A stretch of 6,449 bases of DNA. Source: Clostridia bacterium. GTDB lineage: Bacteria > Bacillota > Clostridia > Oscillospirales > Acutalibacteraceae. The stretch's first letter is position 1. Each line of letters begins with the position of its first letter. Location of the stretch: the NCBI GenBank assembly GCA_900759575.1, contig CAAEVU010000114.1:1-6449 (forward strand), read 5' to 3'. Below the pieces are notes generated by a model. That model ran no database searches and had not been told where the DNA came from. It saw only the letters and a list, made by a program, of their open reading frames with translations. The position numbers and the translations under genes were made by a program. Positions 1 through 6,309 of this stretch are shown here, in pieces.

Positions 1-222
1 GAAACCATGGCCGTCATCATGATCGCCGGTAACCAGCCCCAGATCCCCGACAGCATCTTGGACGGTGTGCGCACACTTACCGGCAACATCGTCATGGAGA
101 TGGGCTACTCCACCGGCCTTCATCGGGAAGCCCTCATCGCCACCGGCGTGGTGCTGTTTGTGTTCATCCTGATCATCAACCTGCTGTTTTCCATCATCAA
201 GCGGAAGGAGCGCAAAGCGTGA
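1..222 (+). CDS. pstC: Phosphate ABC transporter permease PstC, C-terminal fragment
   Basis: This is the tail of the PstC subunit, one of the two membrane permeases of the high-affinity phosphate importer PstSCAB. The frame is open from base 1, so the gene begins outside the window. The first visible residues, ETMAVIMIAGN, match the conserved segment after the EAA loop of PstC, where the family typically has GETMAV followed by an AGN motif. A last membrane helix lies around REALIATGVVLFVFILIINLLF, and the protein ends in a basic cytoplasmic tail (IKRKERKA). Its TGA stop overlaps the GTG start of the next permease gene by 4 bases (GTGA), which suggests translational coupling and equal output of the two permeases. 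The ATG at 7 is internal and not the true start. Assignment to PstC rather than PstA rests on position before pstA and on the tail sequence. Confidence 0.93.
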   Translation, partial: ETMAVIMIAGNQPQIPDSILDGVRTLTGNIVMEMGYSTGLHREALIATGVVLFVFILIINLLFSIIKRKERKA

Positions 223-1133
223 GCGATATGGCTGAAAATATGAAAAAAACCGAATCTGCTGCGGAGATCGTGGCCGTAAACAAGGTCACGTTCAAGCAGT
301 CCTTAAAACAATATAAAAAGTCGCCTTTTTCCCTGTTTTTGCGGATCATCGTCACTCTGGCGGCTGTCATCACCGTGGCTGTGCTGCTGTTTTTGGTGGC
401 CTACATTCTGGTGATGGGTGTGCCCAACCTGAAGCCCTCCCTCTTTGCGCTGGAGTACAACAGTGACAACGCTTCCCTGCTGCCCGCGTTGATCAACACC
501 ATCATCATGACCCTGATGTCCTTGATCGTGGCAGTGCCCATCGGCATTTTCTCCGCCATCTACCTGGTGGAATACGCCCGCCGGGGCAACAAGCTGGTGG
601 GCGTGGTACGCATCACCGCCGAGACCCTGTCCGGCATTCCTTCCATTGTATACGGCCTGTTTGGTTTCCTGTTCTTCGGCGTTTCCTTTGGCTGGGGCTA
701 TTCCATGCTGGGCGGCGCCTTGACCATGGCCATTATGATTCTTCCTCTGATTATGCGCACCACCGAAGAAGCCCTGATGAGCGTACCGGACTCCTTCCGG
801 GAAGGCAGCTTCGGCCTGGGCGCCGGTAAGCTGCGCACTGTGTTCCGCATCATTCTTCCCTCGGCCATGCCCGGCATCCTTTCGGGCATCATCCTGGGCG
901 TGGGCCGCATCGTGGGCGAAACCGCCGCGCTGATGTTCACCTCCGGCACGGTAGCCCAAGTGGCCATCAACCCCATGTCCTCTGGCCGGACTCTGGCGGT
1001 GCACATGTACAACTTGTTGAACGAAGGTTTGGCCCGGGAGGCCGCTTACGCCACTGCTGTGGTACTGCTGATCCTGGTGGTGGGCATCAACGCTCTTTCC
1101 TCCTTCGTGGCTAAGAAATTTACCAAGGCGTAA
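219..1133 (+). CDS. pstA: Phosphate ABC transporter permease PstA
   Basis: This 304-residue inner-membrane permease pairs with PstC to form the phosphate channel energised by PstB. After a roughly 40-residue charged cytoplasmic N-terminus, hydrophobic stretches fall near residues 43-66, 88-115, 127-155, 163-180, 217-236 and 278-296, the six-helix layout expected of PstA. The EAA loop that docks on the ATPase is at about 183-214 (EEA, then G201, then ILP at 212-214), followed by the family signature GRIVGETAAL at 229-238. The length is close to the usual 280-300. I chose the GTG start at 219 because GGAAGGAG at 203-210 lies 8 bases upstream and the overlap with the pstC stop fits coupling. ATG codons at 228 and 240 are in frame but less well placed. 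A hairpin follows the gene before pstB. Confidence 0.95.
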   Translation: MSDMAENMKKTESAAEIVAVNKVTFKQSLKQYKKSPFSLFLRIIVTLAAVITVAVLLFLVAYILVMGVPNLKPSLFALEYNSDNASLLPALINTIIMTLMSLIVAVPIGIFSAIYLVEYARRGNKLVGVVRITAETLSGIPSIVYGLFGFLFFGVSFGWGYSMLGGALTMAIMILPLIMRTTEEALMSVPDSFREGSFGLGAGKLRTVFRIILPSAMPGILSGIILGVGRIVGETAALMFTSGTVAQVAINPMSSGRTLAVHMYNLLNEGLAREAAYATAVVLLILVVGINALSSFVAKKFTKA

Positions 1134-1144
1134 AATCTGAAACA

Positions 1145-1184
1145 GCAGGATGGGGCTTTTCATATATATGCTGCCCCGCCCTGC
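1145..1184 (+). promoter_or_regulatory. Intergenic stem-loop between pstA and pstB
   Basis: In the 69-base gap between pstA and pstB, bases 1145-1156 can pair with 1173-1184 to form a 12-bp stem with one A-C mismatch and one G-U pair. It encloses a 16-base AT-rich loop containing the perfect palindrome CATATATATG at 1161-1170. No T-run follows, so it does not look like a standard intrinsic terminator. It lies about 9 bases before the pstB SD (AAAGGA at 1193-1198). Such structures inside operons often mark an RNA processing or 3'-end protection point that sets gene-to-gene expression ratios; that role is inferred here. Confidence 0.5.
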
Positions 1185-1202
1185 GATGAACTAAAGGAAT
1201 GG

Positions 1203-1964
1203 ATGGTTTCTCTTATGGATAAAATCACGGTCAAAAACCTGGACCTGTACTACGGGGACTTCAAAGCCCTGAAATCGGTGAGCATGAACATTGCCCCCAA
1301 CGAAGTGACCGCCTTTATTGGCCCCTCCGGCTGCGGCAAATCCACTCTGCTCAAATCTCTGAACCGGATGAACGATCTGGTGGAAGGCTGCAAGATCACC
1401 GGGGAGATCCTCCTGGACGGGGAGGACATTTACGGAAATATCGACGTGAACCAACTGCGCAAGCGGGTGGGCATGGTGTTCCAAAAGCCCAACCCCTTCC
1501 CCATGAGCGTTTACGACAACATCGCCTACGGTCCCCGGACCCACGGCATCCGCTCCAAAGTGAAGCTGGATGAGATCGTGGAAAAATCCCTGCGGGGTGC
1601 GGCGATCTGGGACGAACTGAAAGACCGTCTGAAGAAAAGCGCCCTGGGGCTTTCCGGCGGCCAGCAGCAGCGGCTTTGCATTGCCCGAGCCCTGGCTGTG
1701 GAGCCGGAAGTGCTGCTGATGGACGAACCCACGTCCGCTCTGGACCCCATCTCCACCTCCAAGATCGAGGAACTTGCAATGGAGTTGAAATCAGACTATA
1801 CTATTGTCATTGTGACCCACAACATGCAGCAGGCGGCCCGTATTTCCGACAAAACGGCGTTCTTCCTCTTAGGCGAACTGGTGGAGTTCGGTCCCACCGA
1901 GACTGTGTTCTCCATGCCCAAAGACAAGCGTACCGAAGATTACATCACTGGCCGGTTCGGCTGA
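1203..1964 (+). CDS. pstB: Phosphate ABC transporter ATP-binding protein PstB
   Basis: This 253-residue cytoplasmic ATPase powers phosphate import through PstC-PstA. All ABC hallmarks are intact: Walker A GPSGCGKST at 40-48, Q-loop Q94, signature LSGGQ at 150-154, Walker B LLMDEP at 171-176, D-loop SALD at 178-181 and switch histidine H206. PstB-specific sequence includes LNRMNDL after Walker A, the FQKPNPFPMSVYDNIAYG block at 93-110, and the C-terminal EDYITGRFG. The length is typical (about 250). The start is uncertain: ATG 1203 has AAAGGA only about 4 bases upstream, while ATG 1215 gives MDKITVKNLDLYYG, the more usual family N-terminus, with a weaker GGATGG 8 bases before it. The gene ends in tandem TGA TGA stops, and phoU begins 18 bases later. 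Function is very secure. Confidence 0.97.
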   Translation: MVSLMDKITVKNLDLYYGDFKALKSVSMNIAPNEVTAFIGPSGCGKSTLLKSLNRMNDLVEGCKITGEILLDGEDIYGNIDVNQLRKRVGMVFQKPNPFPMSVYDNIAYGPRTHGIRSKVKLDEIVEKSLRGAAIWDELKDRLKKSALGLSGGQQQRLCIARALAVEPEVLLMDEPTSALDPISTSKIEELAMELKSDYTIVIVTHNMQQAARISDKTAFFLLGELVEFGPTETVFSMPKDKRTEDYITGRFG

Positions 1965-1982
1965 TGAGAAAGGATTTACACA

Positions 1983-2630
1983 ATGAGAACGAAATTCGAC
2001 GAACAACTGGAAAAACTCAATGTGACGCTGATCACCACCGGCGCTCTGTGCGAGGACGCCATTTCCACCGCTGCCAAAGCTCTTTTGGAAAACGATATGG
2101 AGCTGGCCGCCAAGGTGAAACCTATCGAACTGGAAATCGACCAGAAAGAGCGGGAAATTGAAAACCTGTGCATGCGGTTGCTGCTCCAGCAGCAGCCTGT
2201 GGCTGGCGACCTGCGGCAGATCTCCTCTGCGCTGAAGATGATCACCGACCTGGAGCGCATTGGCGACCAGACTTCCGACATTGCCGAGCTGCTGCCCTAT
2301 CTGCAGCAAGGGGACATCACTTTCAGCAAAGTGCATATCAAAGAAATGGCCGAAGCCACCATCAAGATGGTCACGGACGCCATCGATTCTTTCGTCCGGC
2401 AGGACCTGCCCCTTGCCAAAAGCGTTATGCAGTACGACTCCGTTGTGGATGACCTTTTCACTCGGGTAAAGACCGAGCTGATCCACCTTATCAGCGAAAA
2501 CCGGGAAAGCGGCGAGTTTTGCCTGGATCTGCTGATGGTGGCCAAATATTTCGAGCGCATTGGCGATCACGCGGTAAACGTGGCCGAATGGGTGCAGTAT
2601 TCCCTCACCGGCACAAAAACTTCGGCGTAA
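1983..2630 (+). CDS. phoU: Phosphate signalling complex protein PhoU
   Basis: PhoU is a cytoplasmic helical adaptor that connects the state of the Pst transporter to the PhoR kinase, keeping the Pho response off when phosphate is plentiful. The 215-residue product has the expected duplicated three-helix-bundle architecture. The two repeats carry near-identical metal-binding-type motifs, DLERIGDQTSDIAE at about 89-102 and YFERIGDHAVNVAEW at 189-203. A second conserved pair is the LLLQQQPVAGDLRQI segment at 66-80 and its weaker counterpart near 172-183. The length matches the family. The start at ATG 1983 is supported by AGAAAGGA a few bases upstream. It sits between the transporter genes and the two-component genes, the position expected if it mediates between them. 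Confidence 0.96.
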   Translation: MRTKFDEQLEKLNVTLITTGALCEDAISTAAKALLENDMELAAKVKPIELEIDQKEREIENLCMRLLLQQQPVAGDLRQISSALKMITDLERIGDQTSDIAELLPYLQQGDITFSKVHIKEMAEATIKMVTDAIDSFVRQDLPLAKSVMQYDSVVDDLFTRVKTELIHLISENRESGEFCLDLLMVAKYFERIGDHAVNVAEWVQYSLTGTKTSA

Positions 2631-2641
2631 TCATTGTTTTG

Positions 2642-2675
2642 AGAAAGGACGGTCCGGCTTTTGCCGGGATGGGCT
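2642..2675 (+). promoter_or_regulatory. phoB translation leader with hairpin between SD and start codon
   Basis: A strong SD-like run, AGAAAGGA (2642-2649), is the same motif used before phoU and phoR, but here it is 26 bases from the likely ATG at 2676. Between them, CCGGC (2654-2658), TTTT (2659-2662) and GCCGG (2663-2667) form a perfect 5-bp hairpin, extendable by a T-G pair (2653/2668). If the hairpin folds, about 16 bases loop out and the effective SD-to-ATG spacing falls to about 10 bases. The alternative in-frame start TTG at 2661 lies in the hairpin loop. The pairing is visible in the sequence; its use in initiation is an inference. Confidence 0.4.
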
Positions 2676-3353
2676 ATGATCTATTTTTTGGAAGACGACA
2701 ACAGTATCCGCGAACTGGTGGTTTACACCTTGAATTCCACCGGGTATGACGCGGTGGGTTTTGGAAAACCCACTGAATTTTGGACCGCTATGGAACAGGA
2801 ACTGCCCAGTTTGGTGCTTCTGGACATCATGCTGCCCGAAGAGGACGGTCTGCAAATTCTCAAAAAGCTGCGGGCAAATCCCGCCACCAAAAAGCTTCCG
2901 GTAATGATGCTCACCGCCAAGGACAGCGAATATGACAAGGTCCTGGGTCTGGACAGCGGCGCGGACGACTACGTGCCCAAGCCCTTCGGCATGATGGAGC
3001 TGATGGCCCGCATCAAGGCACTGCTCCGCCGGGCCGGCCCCCAGGAGCCGGAAGATAAAGAATACACCCTGGGCAAGCTGTACGTATCCCCCTCCCGCCA
3101 CATGGTTAAAGTGGACGGCAAAGAGGTGGCCCTGACGTTGAAAGAGTTTGAGCTTCTCTGCTTCCTGCTGGAAAACGACGGCATGGTCCTCACCCGGGAC
3201 AAGATCCTTGCCCGGATCTGGGGGTACGATTTCGACGGCGAGACCCGCACGGTGGACGTGCATGTGCGCACCCTCCGTCAAAAATTGGGAGAGTGCGGTG
3301 TTCTGATTGAAACAGTGCGGGGCGTGGGGTATAAAATCGACCGCCGGGGGTAA
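2676..3353 (+). CDS. phoB: PhoB/PhoP-type response regulator (OmpR family)
   Basis: This DNA-binding response regulator is probably phosphorylated by the adjacent PhoR kinase and activates phosphate-starvation genes. With the ATG at 2676 it has 225 residues. The receiver domain (about 1-118) keeps the acidic pocket E6-D7-D8, phospho-acceptor D50 (LLDIMLPEEDG), T80 and K102 (KPF). The winged-helix output domain spans about 130-223, with the recognition helix around RTVDVHVRTLRQKL (191-204) and the terminal wing motif RGVGYK (215-220). I preferred 2676 because the receiver fold begins directly with MIYFLEDD. A TTG at 2661 would add five residues (MPGWA) and has a long but usable SD spacing. The gene is 45 bases after phoU and 39 bases before phoR. 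Firmicute relatives may be named phoP; no target sites are visible here, so the regulon is inferred from context. Confidence 0.93.
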   Translation: MIYFLEDDNSIRELVVYTLNSTGYDAVGFGKPTEFWTAMEQELPSLVLLDIMLPEEDGLQILKKLRANPATKKLPVMMLTAKDSEYDKVLGLDSGADDYVPKPFGMMELMARIKALLRRAGPQEPEDKEYTLGKLYVSPSRHMVKVDGKEVALTLKEFELLCFLLENDGMVLTRDKILARIWGYDFDGETRTVDVHVRTLRQKLGECGVLIETVRGVGYKIDRRG

Positions 3354-3392
3354 GTTCCCTGCCCACACCGCCAAGAAAGGAATTGACCACCT

Positions 3393-5054
3393 GTGAGAAA
3401 AAAGATCTTTAAAAATATGTGCCTGCTGGCGTTGGTGACCATCCTCCTCTCTTCCCTGCTCGTCACCTTTGCCTACTATGGCACCTCGGACTCCCGCATG
3501 AAAGCGGAAGTCCGGGAAGAAGCCCGGTTCATCAAGGGTGCGGTGGAGCTCTCCGGGGAAGAATATCTGGAGACCATCCAAGGCACGCCCAACCGTGTGA
3601 CCTTGATTGACACCGACGGAACCGTGCTGTACGACAACCAGGCGGACCCGGCCACCATGGAAAACCATGCCGGCCGCCAGGAAGTGCAGCGGGCCACCAA
3701 AGTGGGCGCCGGAGAATCCACCCGTATGTCCGGCACCCTGTCCCAGCAGACCTTCTACTATGCGGTAAAGCTGGAAAACGGGCAGATCCTCCGGGTCGCC
3801 TGTGATACGGACTCCGTGTTCGCCGCGGTGCTGGCTGTGCTGCCCTGGATCATCGGCAGCGCGGTGGTAGTGGCCGTCATCACGGTATTGTTCTCCAATT
3901 TCCTCACCAAAAAAATCGTGGCTCCCATCAACCAGTTGGATTTGAACGATCCTACTGACGATAGTGTCTACGACGAGCTTTCTCCCCTGCTGACCAAGAT
4001 CAACCGCCAGAATGAGGTGATCGACCAGCAGATGCGTTCTCTGCGGGAAAAGCAGGAAGAATTCACCTCCATCACTGAAAACATGAGTGAAGGTTTCCTG
4101 GTGCTGGACAAAAACACGGACATTCTTTCCTACAACACCAGCGCTTTGCGGCTGCTGGGCGCGGACGCTGCCCCGGCGGAAAGCCATGAAAGCGCTTTGG
4201 CTCTGAACCGGAGCGCCGGGTTCCGCAGTGCGGTGGACGCCGCCCTGTCCGGCAGCCGCAGCGAACAGCTGGTCCGGCAAGGAGGCCGCTGCTGCCAGGT
4301 AATGGCCAACCCCGTCATGCGGGAAGGGGAAGTGGAAGGCGCCGTGGTGGTGATTCTGGACATCACCGAGCGGGAAGAGCGGGAAAACCTGCGGCGGGAA
4401 TTTACCGCCAATGTTTCCCACGAGCTGAAAACGCCTTTGACCTCCATCTCCGGCTTTGCGGAGATCATCCAAAACGGCATTGTGAAACCAGAGGACATTC
4501 CCCGGTTTGCCGGGAACATCTATGTGGAATCCCAGCGGCTGATCTCCCTTGTGGACGATATTTTGAACCTGTCCCGTTTGGACGAAGAAGACGTGCAACT
4601 GGAACGGGAAGACTTTGACCTGGCCGCTTTGGCCCGGGATGTGGCAAGCCGTTTGAAGGATTCCGCCAAGAAAAACGGCGTGGTCATCACGGTGATCGGC
4701 GACAAAGCAGAAATGAACGGCGTAAGAAGCATTGTGGACGAGATGGTCTACAATCTGATGGACAACGCGGTCAAATACAATAAGAAAAACGGCCGGGTCA
4801 CTGTGACGGTGGAAAAAGGACAGAACGGCCCCACTCTCACGGTGACAGACACCGGTATCGGCATCCCCCAAGGAGATGTGGACCGGGTGTTTGAACGGTT
4901 CTATCGCGTGGATAAGAGCCATTCCAAGGAAATCGGCGGCACGGGCCTGGGGCTTTCCATTGTGAAGCACGGAGCCGCCTTCCACAACGCCAAGGTTTCC
5001 TTGGAAAGCGTGGAAGGAAAAGGCACCACGGTGCGGCTGGCTTTCCCCAACTGA
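3393..5054 (+). CDS. phoR: PhoR-type sensor histidine kinase
   Basis: This 553-residue membrane histidine kinase probably controls PhoB phosphorylation in response to phosphate through PstB/PhoU. In order there is a TM helix at about 9-28 and an extracytoplasmic domain at about 29-146. A second TM helix (147-170) precedes a short HAMP-like/coil linker (170-222). A PAS domain starts near TSITENMSEGFLVLD (225-239) and ends near ILDITERE (321-328). The DHp domain has H-box SHELKTPL with H343. The catalytic domain has N-box N454/N458 (YNLMDNAVKYN), G1 DTGIGIP (486-492), F-box FERFYRVD (500-507) and G2 GGTGLGLSIVKH (515-526). The kinase core is intact. GTG 3393 is chosen because AAGAAAGGAA lies about 10 bases upstream. 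A strong terminator follows, marking the operon end. The extracytoplasmic domain is much larger than in E. coli PhoR, which has almost none. Confidence 0.92.
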   Translation: MRKKIFKNMCLLALVTILLSSLLVTFAYYGTSDSRMKAEVREEARFIKGAVELSGEEYLETIQGTPNRVTLIDTDGTVLYDNQADPATMENHAGRQEVQRATKVGAGESTRMSGTLSQQTFYYAVKLENGQILRVACDTDSVFAAVLAVLPWIIGSAVVVAVITVLFSNFLTKKIVAPINQLDLNDPTDDSVYDELSPLLTKINRQNEVIDQQMRSLREKQEEFTSITENMSEGFLVLDKNTDILSYNTSALRLLGADAAPAESHESALALNRSAGFRSAVDAALSGSRSEQLVRQGGRCCQVMANPVMREGEVEGAVVVILDITEREERENLRREFTANVSHELKTPLTSISGFAEIIQNGIVKPEDIPRFAGNIYVESQRLISLVDDILNLSRLDEEDVQLEREDFDLAALARDVASRLKDSAKKNGVVITVIGDKAEMNGVRSIVDEMVYNLMDNAVKYNKKNGRVTVTVEKGQNGPTLTVTDTGIGIPQGDVDRVFERFYRVDKSHSKEIGGTGLGLSIVKHGAAFHNAKVSLESVEGKGTTVRLAFPN

Positions 5055-5091
5055 ATTTCGCGTACAAGTTCTTCTCTGAAATATTTCCCCG

Positions 5092-5136
5092 AAAAGGAAG
5101 GGACCTCCGCCCCGGAGGTCCCTTCCTTTTTCTTTT
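5092..5136. terminator. Intrinsic terminator closing the pst-pho operon, probably bidirectional
   Basis: Bases 5092-5108 and 5114-5130 form a perfect 17-bp inverted repeat around a 5-base GCCCC loop. On the + strand it is flanked by a T-rich tract (TTTTTCTTTT, 5127-5136), an ideal rho-independent terminator 37 bases after phoR. On the - strand the hairpin starts right after the TAA stop of the VOC gene (5135-5137) but ends in only four Ts before CGGGG, so termination in that direction should be weaker. It insulates two convergent units. Confidence 0.93.
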
Positions 5137-5518
5137 ATTCCCAAGAATATCCCGGGTCTTCAAACAGACAAAACGGGTGGCCGTCCGGGTCAAAAAACAC
5201 GGTGACTCCCTGCAAAAACTGCACCGGCGACCTCACTGCGCCGCAGGCCAAGGCATGCTCTTCCGCCTGAGCCAGGTCCTCCACCAAAAAATCCAGGTGG
5301 AGCATTTTTGTGGGCTTTCCCGGCTCTTCCGGCCACACCGGCCGGACATAGTCTTCCTCCGTCTGGAAAGACAATCCTGTCCCGCCGGAAGGGTCCCGCA
5401 TCAGCACCCAGTCCGGCTCCCGGGCTGTGATCTCCCATCCCAGAAGCTTGGAATAAAAAGCTGAGGTCACCTGGGCATCTTTACAGTCCACTACCACAGT
5501 GCGCAGCTTGATCTTCAT
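5135..5518 (-). CDS. VOC (glyoxalase/bleomycin-resistance-like) family protein
   Basis: This small 127-residue soluble protein belongs to the vicinal oxygen chelate superfamily. The visible family features are the opening strand and helix with FYSKLLGWE at 21-29, a strand-rich centre, HLDFLVED at 74-81 starting the second beta-alpha-beta module, and the closing FFDPDGHPFCLFED at 108-121. H74 and E120 are likely metal ligands by analogy with glyoxalase-type folds. The family covers glyoxalases, dioxygenases, antibiotic-binding proteins and many uncharacterised members, and nothing here identifies the substrate. The ATG at 5516-5518 is well supported by AGGAGG (complement of 5525-5530) 6 bases upstream. 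It is the second gene of a unit with the upstream YhhN-like gene, 13 bases apart, with its SD immediately downstream of that gene's stop. Its stop abuts the shared terminator. Confidence 0.85.
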   Translation of the reverse strand: MKIKLRTVVVDCKDAQVTSAFYSKLLGWEITAREPDWVLMRDPSGGTGLSFQTEEDYVRPVWPEEPGKPTKMLHLDFLVEDLAQAEEHALACGAVRSPVQFLQGVTVFFDPDGHPFCLFEDPGYSWE

Positions 5519-5531
5519 AGCGTTCCTCCTC

Positions 5532-6176
5532 TCACTGCCACAAACCCGTGCTGATCAGGTAAAGCGCTCCCCAATACAGGGCCATGATGGGCTTTTGCCA
5601 TTTCTTGTCCCAATGGGCCAACTGGTTCTTGGCCACCATCATATCCGAGGCGTAAAACATCACAGCCCCTACTGCCACCGGCCACCAACGCGCACCCAAC
5701 AAAAACGGCATGGGCACCGCCAGGGCAAGGCTTCCTCCCAGCAGAGCCGGGTACAGGCAGAAGGGCACAGTCAGTTTGCCAAGGGTGGGCAATTCCTTGC
5801 GGAAAAGCAGGGCTGTGAGCAAATATGCGGCGATCCACAGTCCCAGGCTCCACCAAGTGGGAGAGACCTGCCACCACAGCCACACGATCAGACACACATG
5901 GGCTGCGCCGAACACCAACATTCCGGGCACAAAATTGATTTCCAGCAGGGCGTCGGCAATGGTGCACAGCACAAAGAACCAAAACACCAGGGGGACTTCT
6001 AAAACGCCCCCTTGGGAGATGGACGCAAAGGCGGCGCTTCCCACCGCCAAAAAGCTCCCGGCGCACTTGGCGATCAAACTCTCTTTCATCATGCCTGCCC
6101 GGCGCAGATAGAAGTACAGGACGAACTGGGCCACCCACAGGGGGATGGCAAGAGCGGAATAGGTGAGCAATGTCAT
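5532..6176 (-). CDS. YhhN/TMEM86-family membrane protein, putative lysoplasmalogenase
   Basis: This 214-residue polytopic membrane protein has about seven or eight hydrophobic stretches. It resembles the YhhN/TMEM86 family, whose characterised members hydrolyse the vinyl-ether bond of lysoplasmalogens to an aldehyde and a glycerophospho-compound. Family-type motifs are TIADALLE at 72-79 (D75), PGMLVFGAAHVCLI at 84-97 (H93) and VMFYASDMMVAKN at 172-184 (S177-D178), with the polar residues expected at the membrane active site. I chose the ATG at 6174-6176, giving MTLLTYSALAIP, because GGGAGGTG (complement of 6183-6190) is 6 bases upstream. A frame extension to 6233 would cross the promoter and is rejected. 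The length fits the family (about 200-240). Family placement is fairly good; lysoplasmalogenase activity is inferred and substrate specificity is unknown. It probably shares a transcript with the VOC gene. Confidence 0.78.
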   Translation of the reverse strand: MTLLTYSALAIPLWVAQFVLYFYLRRAGMMKESLIAKCAGSFLAVGSAAFASISQGGVLEVPLVFWFFVLCTIADALLEINFVPGMLVFGAAHVCLIVWLWWQVSPTWWSLGLWIAAYLLTALLFRKELPTLGKLTVPFCLYPALLGGSLALAVPMPFLLGARWWPVAVGAVMFYASDMMVAKNQLAHWDKKWQKPIMALYWGALYLISTGLWQ

Positions 6177-6209
6177 GGAAAGCACCTCCCAAAAGGTTTC
6201 TCTGGTTCG

Positions 6210-6238
6210 ATTATACCTGGCTTTTTCTTCCAAAGCAA
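6210..6238 (-). promoter_or_regulatory. Housekeeping sigma promoter for the YhhN-VOC unit
   Basis: Read on the - strand, TTGCTT (complement of 6233-6238) and a perfect TATAAT (complement of 6210-6215) are separated by 17 bases, a textbook SigA/sigma70 promoter. Transcription should begin near 6203, giving a leader of about 27 bases that includes the GGGAGGTG ribosome site. The in-frame upstream ATG at 6233 lies inside this promoter and is therefore very unlikely to be translated. Confidence 0.8.
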
Positions 6239-6252
6239 CCGGGAGTTTTCCC

Positions 6253-6281
6253 TTTTCAAAAACGCCTGGTTCTGCTATGCT
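6253..6281 (+). promoter_or_regulatory. Candidate extended -10 housekeeping promoter toward the right-end gene
   Basis: TTTTCA (6253-6258), a 17-base spacer and TATGCT (6276-6281) preceded by TGC (6273-6275) form an extended -10 SigA-type promoter candidate on the + strand. Each hexamer matches consensus at four of six positions. It is back-to-back with the YhhN promoter, with the two -35 boxes 14 bases apart. Transcription would start near 6288, upstream of the ECF-like promoter. Confidence 0.45.
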
Positions 6282-6309
6282 GAAAAGAGAAAAAATTTGG
6301 TTTGATTTC

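Noticed and set aside
303..1163. A 286-codon - strand open frame opposite pstA
   Set aside because: Its low-complexity His/Gln/Gly-rich product and complete overlap with the well-supported pstA mark it as a shadow frame.
1161..1170. CATATATATG as a -10 box for an internal pstB promoter
   Set aside because: No acceptable -35 lies 16-18 bases upstream (the sequence there is around AAACAG/ACAGCA).
1145..1184. Reading the pstA-pstB hairpin as an intrinsic terminator or riboswitch
   Set aside because: No T-run follows the stem, the stem has a mismatch, and the region is too small and simple for a known riboswitch fold.
1676..2161. A 161-codon + strand frame spanning the pstB-phoU junction
   Set aside because: It is out of frame with both genes, which have clear motifs and ribosome sites. 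Its own product has no recognisable domain.
2631..5144. An 837-codon open frame on the - strand covering phoB and phoR entirely
   Set aside because: It lies opposite two genes with fully intact conserved motifs, and its His/Gly/Val-rich translation is typical of reading the complement of GC-rich codons. No recognisable domain is seen, so it is a shadow frame.
6177..6233. N-terminal extension of the YhhN-like protein to the upstream ATG at 6233
   Set aside because: The extra 19 codons would cross the TATAAT box, contain no membrane-family sequence, and ignore the excellent GGGAGGTG site before 6176.
5499..6305. Overlapping + strand frames opposite the YhhN-like gene and its promoter
   Set aside because: Their Gln/His/Pro-rich translations lack domain features, while the opposite strand has a promoter, SD, membrane segments and family motifs.
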